Shown here: positions 7,409-14,630 of the stretch, piece after piece
Layout of the letters: the number at the start of each line of letters is the position of its first letter
How positions within the stretch are numbered: position 1 is the first letter of the stretch
From: Planctomycetota bacterium
Lineage (GTDB): Bacteria > Planctomycetota > UBA1135 > GCA-002686595
Assembly (NCBI GenBank): GCA_029259605.1
Contig: JAJDEV010000166.1
Location: forward strand, 1-40,306
Length of the DNA: 40,306 nt
Reading direction: 5' to 3'
Made by a program: the position numbers and the translations under genes
Notes under the pieces: model-generated
Told to the model about the DNA's origin: nothing
Databases searched by the model: none
What the model saw: only the letters and a program-made list of their open reading frames with translations

Positions 7409-8040
7409 TGCACACCGGCATTCGAGAGCGCGAGCTGACCTGGGCCGAGTTCACCGAGGAAGTCCTTCCGGAGGCACGCACGCTCGCGACCGACGCGTCG
7501 GCGGCGGGCATCGAGCGCTACCTCGGCGTGCTCGCGGCGAGCGCGAGCCGCGTCGATCCGGCGAGCATCGCGCGCCCGCAGTTCAGCGCCTATCCCGGCT
7601 ACCCCGACGACGTCGGCTTCGCGCTCTCGCACCGCGGTTCACCGTTCCTCGGCGTGCAGTTCTGGATCGAACCCGGGGCGTTCCTACCGTTCCACCCGCA
7701 CCCCGGCGGAAGCGTCTGCACGCTGTTCCTCGAAGGCGCGGCGCGCGTGAGCAACTTCGAGTTCGCGGAGCCCATGGACGCGCTCGATTGGGAGAAGAAG
7801 GGCGACGTGCTCGTTCGGCGCACGCGCGAGCAGCTCCTGCACCCGGGCGACATCAACCTGGTCGCCAACCCGCGCGACAACATCCACGGCTTCCGCGCCG
7901 GGCCGAAGGGAGCGCGCGGCATCGACATCACGACCGGCAACCGACCGGAGAACCGCCACGGGGACAGCCTGCTCGAGATCGCGGGCGCGCCGCGCGATGC
8001 GACGCTCGGCGTGTTCGAAGCGCACTGGCGCGACTCGTAG
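7408..8040 (+). CDS. Cytosolic cupin of the thiol dioxygenase (PCO/ADO) type
   Basis: A 210-residue paralogue of the preceding gene without a signal peptide. It keeps HPHPG (His96, His98) and DNIHGF (His160) with the same spacing, and the two proteins share the pattern RDN(M/I)HxFRAGPxGA followed by DxTT and a closing (A)xW motif. Translational coupling by the TGATG overlap suggests equimolar production, so the pair could be a compartmentalised couple (cytosolic plus exported) or a heteromeric complex whose partner is exported separately. In eukaryotes this family acts on N-terminal cysteine or cysteamine; the bacterial substrate is unknown. Confidence 0.8.
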   Translation: MHTGIRERELTWAEFTEEVLPEARTLATDASAAGIERYLGVLAASASRVDPASIARPQFSAYPGYPDDVGFALSHRGSPFLGVQFWIEPGAFLPFHPHPGGSVCTLFLEGAARVSNFEFAEPMDALDWEKKGDVLVRRTREQLLHPGDINLVANPRDNIHGFRAGPKGARGIDITTGNRPENRHGDSLLEIAGAPRDATLGVFEAHWRDS

Positions 8041-8067
8041 GATCCCGGCGGTTGATAGACTCTCGCG

Positions 8068-9831
8068 ATGCATCCCATCGCCCTGATCGTCCTGCTGTCC
8101 GCCGCCGCGACGCCCACGCTCGGCCAGAACTCGACCGAGAAGATTCGCACGCAGCCCACCGGGCTCGCGCAACGCGCCGGAAGCGCGGTGAGTTGGCGCG
8201 CGGACCTGACGACGGCGCTCGACGAAGCGCGGTCGAGCGGCAAGCCCGTCTTCTGGTACGTGCCGACGATCGCGGGATCGCCCATGGACCGCAGGGTCGA
8301 GATCGACCGCTACATGATGGCGGGCCCGTTCTCGTGGCCGCGCACCGCGGCGTTGCTCAACACCGCGTTCGTTTCGGTGCGCATGAAGGCCGATCGCGCG
8401 CAGTGCGCCGAGCGCGGCCTCGCGCCGCTCGAGTTCGTCGAACCCGGCTGGATCGTGCTCGGCCCGAACGGCGACGAGCTCGCGCGCGAGCATCAGATCA
8501 CGACCTTCCACCCCGCGCGCTTCCTCGCGCCGCTCGCCGAACTTGCCGGCGTCGCCAACCCCGCACTCGACGGTCGGCCGGCGGACGTCGACGATGCCGC
8601 GTGCGAACTGTGGCTCGACGGCGCGCGACGCTGGAGCACACAGGAGGATCCGCAGGCGCGCGCGACGTGGCAACGCTTGTGCGACGAGCACCCCGAGCAT
8701 CCGCTCGCGTGGAAGGCGGCGATGGAGCTGCAAGGTCACGGGCCGTTCGTGCACGCGTTCGAGACGTACTCCGAGCTGCCCGCCGGCGCTCTGGCGACGT
8801 CACCGCAGGGCACGGTCGCGCCGGCAGGAGTCTATGACGAGAACGCGCTTTGGAACCGCAGCGCCGAGTTCCTGCTCGCGACGCAGCGCGCATCCGGCGC
8901 TTGGGAAGACTCGACTTACGACTTCGGCGGGACCGACGGACTGCCCAACGTCTTCATGGCGGTCACCGCGATTTGCACGACCGCGCTGCTCGAAGAGGCG
9001 GCGCGGCTCGGCGAGCCCGACGAGCGCATCGAGGCGGCGCTCGCCCGCGCGCTCGCCTACCTTTGTGACGAGGCCAACGTGAACACCGCGGACACGGACG
9101 AGCGCTTCTTCGCGTACGCCTGCCGCGTCCGTTGCTTCGCGCGCTGGATCGACCTGCGGCCGCAGGATCGCGAGCGCCTCATGCCCGTGCTCGAGCGCGT
9201 GACGGCCGCGCTCATCGCGGTGCAATCGCCCAACGGCGCGTGGCATCACGAGTACGACAACCCGTTCGTCACGTCGGACGCGCTGATCGCGCTCGCCGAA
9301 GCGCAACGTCTCGGCGTCGAGCTCGATGACCTGTTCGAGGTCGTCGATCGCGGACTGACGAGCCTCTTGAACTGCCGCGGCGAGAACGGCGCGTACACCT
9401 ATGGGCAGGTCGGCGACGGCGGCAACGCGCAAGCGGCGATCCAAAGCTCGGTCGGACGTACGCCACGCGGGGAGTTGGCGGTCAGCCGCTGGGACCCCGA
9501 GCGCTCGATCGGCATCGTCAAGGCGGTGACCGTGTCCTTCGACAACGAGCGCCACCTGATCCCGGCGCGCAAGTACGACGACCACACGTCGAGCTTCGCG
9601 TACGGCGGTTTCTTCTTCTACTACGACCTGCACGCGCGCACCGAAGCCATCGCCGCCATGCCGAAGGGCAAGGCGCGCGACGCCGCGGTCGAACGCCAGC
9701 GCAAGCAGCTGCTCGGCCTGCCCGAGTTCGACGGCGCGTTCGTCGACAGCCACGAGATCGGCCGCTGCTACGGCACGGGCATCGCGCTGTGGTGCCTCGC
9801 CATCCTGAACGGCATCGACGTGTCGACGTAG
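8068..9831 (+). CDS. Secreted thioredoxin-fold / alpha-alpha toroid protein
   Basis: A 587-residue exported protein with a Sec signal ending TLG|Q at residues 19-20. Residues about 40-160 look like a thioredoxin-like domain (pattern ALDEARSSGKPVFWYVP), but there is no CxxC where the redox pair should be, so it is unlikely to be an oxidoreductase. Residues about 260-580 contain repeated helical hairpins with motifs such as FLLATQRASGAWEDS, ALIAVQSPNGAWHHEY and SLLNCRGENGAYTYG. These are typical of the terpenoid-cyclase-like alpha/alpha toroid fold. Planctomycetes encode many such proteins with unknown roles. It follows the second dioxygenase gene by 27 nt and precedes the next gene by 2 nt, so it is probably in the same operon. 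Confidence 0.8.
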   Translation: MHPIALIVLLSAAATPTLGQNSTEKIRTQPTGLAQRAGSAVSWRADLTTALDEARSSGKPVFWYVPTIAGSPMDRRVEIDRYMMAGPFSWPRTAALLNTAFVSVRMKADRAQCAERGLAPLEFVEPGWIVLGPNGDELAREHQITTFHPARFLAPLAELAGVANPALDGRPADVDDAACELWLDGARRWSTQEDPQARATWQRLCDEHPEHPLAWKAAMELQGHGPFVHAFETYSELPAGALATSPQGTVAPAGVYDENALWNRSAEFLLATQRASGAWEDSTYDFGGTDGLPNVFMAVTAICTTALLEEAARLGEPDERIEAALARALAYLCDEANVNTADTDERFFAYACRVRCFARWIDLRPQDRERLMPVLERVTAALIAVQSPNGAWHHEYDNPFVTSDALIALAEAQRLGVELDDLFEVVDRGLTSLLNCRGENGAYTYGQVGDGGNAQAAIQSSVGRTPRGELAVSRWDPERSIGIVKAVTVSFDNERHLIPARKYDDHTSSFAYGGFFFYYDLHARTEAIAAMPKGKARDAAVERQRKQLLGLPEFDGAFVDSHEIGRCYGTGIALWCLAILNGIDVST

Positions 9832-9833
9832 CC

Positions 9834-10691
9834 GTGCTCGCTCGCGCCGCAATCCTCCTCGTCGCCGCGAACCTCGGCGCCGCGTCCGCGCAGACGTTCC
9901 CGCGCGCACTGCACGGCATTCCCGCGGAGGCGCACGCGCGCTTCGAGTCTTCCTGCGCCGAGATCACTGCGTGCAGCGCGAGCGTGTCGCGACGGGACCG
10001 GAAGATCCGGATCGTTTGGCGACGGACGTTCGAGGCGGGCGACTGGAACCGGAGCACCCAAACGATCGACGTCGACTACTGGCCGACGTCCGTCGCTGCC
10101 TGGGGCGCCGACACGATCTGCGTCACCGGCTTCTCCGACGAAGGAACGACGCTGCTCGAAGTGCTCGCTTTCGACCCCGCTCCAGAGCTGAAGCCGGCGC
10201 CGAGCCACGCGCCTCCCGGCCGGCGTGCCCTGCCGCAAACCACACTCGCCGTCGTGAAACGCACACGCATCGATCCGCCGGCGCTCGCGAAGCTCGGCCC
10301 GGTGCGGTTCGCGGTCCGCAACCTCGGACGCCCGAACCATCTGTTCCTGTGGCTCGAACAAACACGCGACCTGTGGGAGTTCGATGGAGCCGATCAGTCG
10401 GTCACCCGCGTGCTCTCGTCCACGCCCTCGGACGACGTCCCCCACGTTCCGCTGCTCGCGAACGATCACGTGCGCTTTCTCGGCGGCGACCATGCCGAGC
10501 TCGGACTCGTGTACTCCTTCGCCGAGTCGGACTCGACGCACGAGTTTCTCGTACTGCGCGACATCGATCGCGACGGGGTCCTCGACCCGCGGGCCTTCGA
10601 CGCGTTCGGCCCCGACGGCTGGAGCACGTCAGGGCTAGGCGACGGCGACGCGTACCGGAGCTTCTACGTCTCCGGACCGACGGACGGGTAG
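9834..10691 (+). CDS. Secreted protein of unknown function with an EF-hand-like loop
   Basis: A 285-residue protein when started at GTG 9834, which gives a compact Sec signal (MLARAAILLVAANLGAASA|Q). Upstream in-frame GTGs at 9789 and 9792 would place extra charged residues before it inside the previous gene. The start lies 2 nt after the upstream stop. No family is recognised. Near the C-terminus RDIDRDGVLDPRAFDAF (about 242-258) has the DxDxDGxxD spacing of a calcium-binding EF-hand or dockerin loop, and a GDGD follows at about 269-272. The rest is beta-rich, with pieces that recall propeller-type proteins. The function is unknown. Confidence 0.75.
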   Translation: MLARAAILLVAANLGAASAQTFPRALHGIPAEAHARFESSCAEITACSASVSRRDRKIRIVWRRTFEAGDWNRSTQTIDVDYWPTSVAAWGADTICVTGFSDEGTTLLEVLAFDPAPELKPAPSHAPPGRRALPQTTLAVVKRTRIDPPALAKLGPVRFAVRNLGRPNHLFLWLEQTRDLWEFDGADQSVTRVLSSTPSDDVPHVPLLANDHVRFLGGDHAELGLVYSFAESDSTHEFLVLRDIDRDGVLDPRAFDAFGPDGWSTSGLGDGDAYRSFYVSGPTDG

Positions 10692-10748
10692 TCGATCGGC
10701 GCTCGCCTTGGATCTGCGGGATCCGATGCGCTACGGTTCGGCGCAACG

Positions 10749-11414
10749 ATGCGTGCGATCGTCTCGAGTGCGGAGCGACGTCCATGTGTTCCACGGTGGA
10801 ACGCACGGGTCGCTTGCGCGCTCCTCGCAGGGCTCTCCGCGTGCGGCGAAGACGCGCGCGTCGTTCGCGCCTACCACGCTTCGGGCCAGCTCGAGTCGGA
10901 AGGGCATGAGCACGTCGCCACGGACGGGACCTGGGAGCTCGACGGTCCGTTCCACACGTACCATTCGAACGGGGCGCGGCGCGCGAACGGCGCGTACTCG
11001 GCGGGACTGCGCTCGGGGCCGTGGACGTCCTGGTACGAGGACGGCGCAGCGGAAGCGCGCGGCGCGTACCTGTTCGGCGAGCGCGAAGGCGTGTGGATCC
11101 AGCGCGCGCCCAACGGCTCGATCGATCGCGCGAAGACCGGTGTCTACGAGAACGGCGAGCGCATCACCGAGTACGTCGTCGACGGCGTTCTTTCGGATGC
11201 GTACGGCGACGGGCAGCTGCGCGAGCGCGTGACCTGTCGCGACGGCCTGCGTCACGGCCTCGCGACGACCTGGCATCCGAACGGGGCGAGGCGCAGCGAA
11301 GGGCGCTACTCCGACGGACGACGGAGCGGGCGCTGGACGTATTGGAACGAGGACGGGTCCGTCGATCCGCAGCTGTCCGGCCTCTACGACGGCTGGACGA
11401 AGACCGGTAACTGA
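10749..11414 (+). CDS. YwqK/MORN-repeat lipoprotein
   Basis: A 221-residue lipoprotein: a hydrophobic stretch (about 19-31) ends in LSAC with Cys32. The mature part consists of MORN-like repeats of the type found in YwqK antitoxin-like proteins: HSNGARRANGAYSAGLRSG PWTSWYEDG in the middle and HPNGARRSEGRYSDGRRSG RWTYWNEDG near the end (spaces added between halves), plus weaker units. Such repeats form extended beta-hairpin rods. Despite the family nickname no toxin gene is adjacent, and a structural or binding role at the outer membrane is more likely. It lies 57 nt after the previous gene and 11 nt before the DUF1513 gene. Confidence 0.8.
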   Translation: MRAIVSSAERRPCVPRWNARVACALLAGLSACGEDARVVRAYHASGQLESEGHEHVATDGTWELDGPFHTYHSNGARRANGAYSAGLRSGPWTSWYEDGAAEARGAYLFGEREGVWIQRAPNGSIDRAKTGVYENGERITEYVVDGVLSDAYGDGQLRERVTCRDGLRHGLATTWHPNGARRSEGRYSDGRRSGRWTYWNEDGSVDPQLSGLYDGWTKTGN

Positions 11415-11425
11415 GAAGCGCGATC

Positions 11426-12559
11426 ATGCGAGACGACGAACGACGCCCCGCCAACCTGAACCGGCGCGAACTCGTCCTCGGCGTATCCGGTTGCGCCGCG
11501 CTCTCGCTCACGGGTTCGGGTCGAGGACTGCGCAACACGCCGCTCGGCACGGTGCTCGGCGCGGGCCTGGTCGAGATGGGCGGCGCCGAGCGCAACGTAT
11601 TCTCCACGCTCGACCTCGACGATGCGTCCGCCCACCCGCGGATCACCGTGCTCGACTTCTACGGCCACGGAGTCGCGCTCGATCCGCTCGACGCGAAGCG
11701 CATCGCGGTGTTCGAGAAGAAGGGCGACGGTGCGTGCTTGATCGACCTCGGTACGCGCGAAGTCATCGCGCCGATCGAGACGCATCCGGACCGCGAGTTC
11801 TACGGACACGGCGCGTTCTCGTCCGAGGGCGACGTGCTCTTCACCACCGAGAGCATCGTTTCGAAGCGCTACAAGGGCGTCATCGTCGTGCGCGACGCGC
11901 GGACCATGCAGGAGCTCGGCGAGTTTCCGAGCTATGGCGCGAGCCCGCACGACATCGTGTTGCGCGACGGGGGCAAGACGCTCGTCGTCACGAACGGCGG
12001 CGGACGGCGCGCGGGTGGCGATCAGGAGCCGTGCGTGAGCTACGTCGACGTGCCGAGCCAGAAGCTCATCGAGCGCGTCGAGGTCGCGCACCCCGACGTC
12101 GGCTCCGGGCATCTGGCGCTCACCAGCCGCGGCGACCTCGCGCTCGTCGCGGCCGCCCGCGGCGCGAAGATCGGCGACGGACTGGGTGCCGTCAGCTTCC
12201 GGCCGTTCGGCGGCGCGCTGAGGTCGATGGCCGAGCCGGCCTCCGTGACCGGGCGCATGCGCGGGGAAGCGCTCAGCGTCGCGATCCACGAACCGTCGGG
12301 AACGGTCGGCGTGACCAGCCCGTTCGGCGGGCTCGTCACCTTCTGGAATCTCGAGCGCGGCGAGCTGCTCCATGTCCAAGACCTCGCCTTTCCGCGCGGT
12401 ATCGCACTGAGCCTCGACGGATCGCGCTTCGTCGTCTCGTACGGACGCGCGTGCAACCTGATCGAGATCGCGACGGACACGCTGCGACCGATTTCGGGAT
12501 CACGAAGAACGGGGCTGTACTTCTTCGGCTCGCACCTCGTCACGCACGCGCTCGCGTAG
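11426..12559 (+). CDS. Tat-exported DUF1513 beta-propeller protein
   Basis: A 377-residue protein with an N-terminal Tat signal (NRRELVLGVSGCAALSLTG). The body matches the DUF1513 pattern: FYGHGVALDP, LFTTES, GVIVVRDA, LGEFPSYGASPHDI and TLVVTNGGG appear in the expected order and predict a WD40-like propeller. DUF1513 proteins are usually found with imelysin and di-haem peroxidase genes in presumed iron-uptake loci; those partners are absent here. It closes the six-gene plus-strand run that starts at 6647, with only 11 bp to the convergent histidine kinase gene. Confidence 0.87.
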   Translation: MRDDERRPANLNRRELVLGVSGCAALSLTGSGRGLRNTPLGTVLGAGLVEMGGAERNVFSTLDLDDASAHPRITVLDFYGHGVALDPLDAKRIAVFEKKGDGACLIDLGTREVIAPIETHPDREFYGHGAFSSEGDVLFTTESIVSKRYKGVIVVRDARTMQELGEFPSYGASPHDIVLRDGGKTLVVTNGGGRRAGGDQEPCVSYVDVPSQKLIERVEVAHPDVGSGHLALTSRGDLALVAAARGAKIGDGLGAVSFRPFGGALRSMAEPASVTGRMRGEALSVAIHEPSGTVGVTSPFGGLVTFWNLERGELLHVQDLAFPRGIALSLDGSRFVVSYGRACNLIEIATDTLRPISGSRRTGLYFFGSHLVTHALA

Positions 12560-12570
12560 CGACCGTCGAG

Positions 12571-14424
12571 TCAGAGCGCACGCGTCGCGTCGTCGAGCGT
12601 GTCGGCCGCACGCGTCGCGTCACCGGCGGACGTCGGCCTCGACGGCAGCGAAGGCGGAACGAGCCAGCGCTCGAGGGCGGCGCGTAGCTCCGCGGGGCGC
12701 ACCGGCTTCGCGAGGCAGTCGTCCGCGCCCGCATCGAGAAACGCGTCGAGGTCCGACGCTCGCGTCGATGCCGTGAACGCGATGATCGGCAGGCGACGCT
12801 CGCCGCTCGCTCGCGACCGAATCGCGCGCGTCGCTTCGAGCCCGCTCATCTCCGGCATCTGCCGGTCCATGAGCACCAGGTCGATGCCCCCGCGCGCGAC
12901 CGCTTCCACGGCCTCGCGCCCGCTGGTCGCGAACGCGACTTCAACGCCCGCGTGCTCGAGCATCTTCGCGACCACACGCCGGTTGATCTCGTTGTCGTCG
13001 GCCACGAGCACACGACCGCGCAGGGGCGTGGCGACCGGCAGCCCCTCGACAGCGGTGGACGCATCGGGCGCGCAACCGCACGTCGCCGCGAGCGCGTCGA
13101 CGAGGGCGGCCGCCTTGACCGGCTTGGCGAGGAATCGCACTCGATCCCCGCGCCGCGCGCTGCGCGCCGAGATCGGTCCCATCAGGCAGACACCCGTCGC
13201 GACGAGCTGCGGATCCGTCGCGATGACTTGCGCGAGCGCGATGTTCGCTCCATCGGTCAGCGAGTGCGCAACGACGGCGATACGGTACGGGTCGGACGCG
13301 TCCGCCGCGCGCAGCAACGCGAGCGCTTCCTCGCCATGCTCCGCTTCCTCGGCGCGCGCGCCGAGTGCGTTCAGGAGGTCACGCACCGCGGACCGCGCGG
13401 AGATGTTGCCGTCGGCCACGAGCACGCGCACGTCGCGCAACGCGTCCGGCAAGGCGAGGCGCTCGGCTCCGGCGTCATCGCGCGGGAAGCGCGCCGTGAA
13501 CCAAAAGACCGAGCCGGAGCCCTTCGACGACTCCACGCCGATCTGCCCTCCCATCGCCTCGACCGTGCGCTTCGAGATCATCAGACCGAGGCCCGTCCCG
13601 GCCTTGCGCTGCACGGTCGACGTCGCGACCTGTGAGAACGAGCGGAAGAGTTGGTCGAGCTTGCTCTCGGAGATTCCGATCCCGGTGTCGCGGATCTCGA
13701 AGCGCAGCAGCGCTTCGCCGGCGCGCTCGCCGACACACTCGACGTTGACCAGCACCTCGCCCTCGGGCGTGAACTTGATCGCGTTGTTCGCCAGGTTCAC
13801 GAGCACCTGCTTCAGGCGCCCGCGATCGCCGACCAGCCCGATGGGAACGTCGGAGGCGATGCGCGTGATCAGCTCGAGCCCGTGCTGCTCGGCCCGAATC
13901 GCCAGGACATCGCCCACCTCGTTCACGGCCCGACGCAGGTCGAAGGGGCGATTGTCGAGCTGCATCTGGTTCGCTTCGATCTTCGAGTAGTCGAGCACGT
14001 CGTTGACGATCGTGAGCATCGCCTCGGCGCTCGTCTTGATCGTGAGCAACAGCTCGCGTTGCTCCGCGACCAGCGCGGCGTCGTCGCCATCGACCATCAG
14101 ATCGGCGATTCCGATGACGGCGGTGAGCGGCGTGCGCAGCTCGTGCGTGGTCATCGCCAGGAACTCACTCTTCGCTTCCGTCGTGGCTTCCGCGCGCTCT
14201 TTCTGCTCGAGCAGCGCGCGCGCGCGATCGGCTTCGCCGCGCGCGACGCGCCGATTCAACACGAATGCGGCGCCGACGACCACCGCGGTCATGCCGGACG
14301 CGAGAACCGTCGGAAGCGCGCCGTCGAGCGCCAGGCCGAGTCCGAACGCGCCGACCGCCATGACGAACGCGAACACGAGTGCGCCCGTGCGCGCTCGTGT
14401 CGTCCGTGTGTTCTGAGGGAGCAT
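12571..14424 (-). CDS. Hybrid sensor histidine kinase with two receiver domains
   Basis: A 617-residue protein. Two transmembrane helices (about 14-33 and 37-57) are separated by a very short loop, so there is no external sensor domain. A short coiled linker leads to HisKA with phospho-acceptor His94 (HELRTPL). The HATPase domain has the N box around Asn213-214, DTGIG (246-250) and GTGLGL (276-281). Receiver 2 (about 471-588) is complete: Asp476-Asp477, phospho-acceptor Asp520 (LVLMDRQMP), Thr551 and Lys573. Receiver 1 (about 332-445) is degenerate: the acidic pair is ADG and the acceptor position is occupied by the AHS segment (about His387), with only the lysine (FLAKPV, Lys434) kept. No Hpt domain or separate response regulator is adjacent. 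It is divergent from the giant lipoprotein gene, which could be a target. Confidence 0.93.
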   Translation of the reverse strand: MLPQNTRTTRARTGALVFAFVMAVGAFGLGLALDGALPTVLASGMTAVVVGAAFVLNRRVARGEADRARALLEQKERAEATTEAKSEFLAMTTHELRTPLTAVIGIADLMVDGDDAALVAEQRELLLTIKTSAEAMLTIVNDVLDYSKIEANQMQLDNRPFDLRRAVNEVGDVLAIRAEQHGLELITRIASDVPIGLVGDRGRLKQVLVNLANNAIKFTPEGEVLVNVECVGERAGEALLRFEIRDTGIGISESKLDQLFRSFSQVATSTVQRKAGTGLGLMISKRTVEAMGGQIGVESSKGSGSVFWFTARFPRDDAGAERLALPDALRDVRVLVADGNISARSAVRDLLNALGARAEEAEHGEEALALLRAADASDPYRIAVVAHSLTDGANIALAQVIATDPQLVATGVCLMGPISARSARRGDRVRFLAKPVKAAALVDALAATCGCAPDASTAVEGLPVATPLRGRVLVADDNEINRRVVAKMLEHAGVEVAFATSGREAVEAVARGGIDLVLMDRQMPEMSGLEATRAIRSRASGERRLPIIAFTASTRASDLDAFLDAGADDCLAKPVRPAELRAALERWLVPPSLPSRPTSAGDATRAADTLDDATRAL

Positions 14425-14630
14425 CGTGCCGCCGTATCGTCGCTGCGCTCACGCGACTTGATGGTGCGGCGCGCGACGAACGCCGCTCGTCGTGCGTCGC
14501 GCGAAAGTTCCCAACATCGGGATCTCTCCCCCTTTCGGGACTCAGTGTTTGCCCGAGCACAAAGTGCGCGACCTTCGCGATCGAAGCGCCGAGACGGGAC
14601 GCGGATCAACCGCACCTCACTCGTATCGCC
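14425..14630. promoter_or_regulatory. Divergent intergenic region, histidine kinase versus giant lipoprotein
   Basis: This 206-bp gap must contain both promoters. It carries an 8-bp inverted repeat, GCGCGACG (14471-14478) and CGTCGCGC (14495-14502), with an internal ACGA/TCGT pairing, which could be an operator or a leader hairpin. No confident -35/-10 boxes were found. Confidence 0.35.

Noticed and set aside
10749-11414. Toxin-antitoxin system because of the YwqK-like repeats
   Set aside because: The protein is an exported lipoprotein and no small toxin gene is adjacent.
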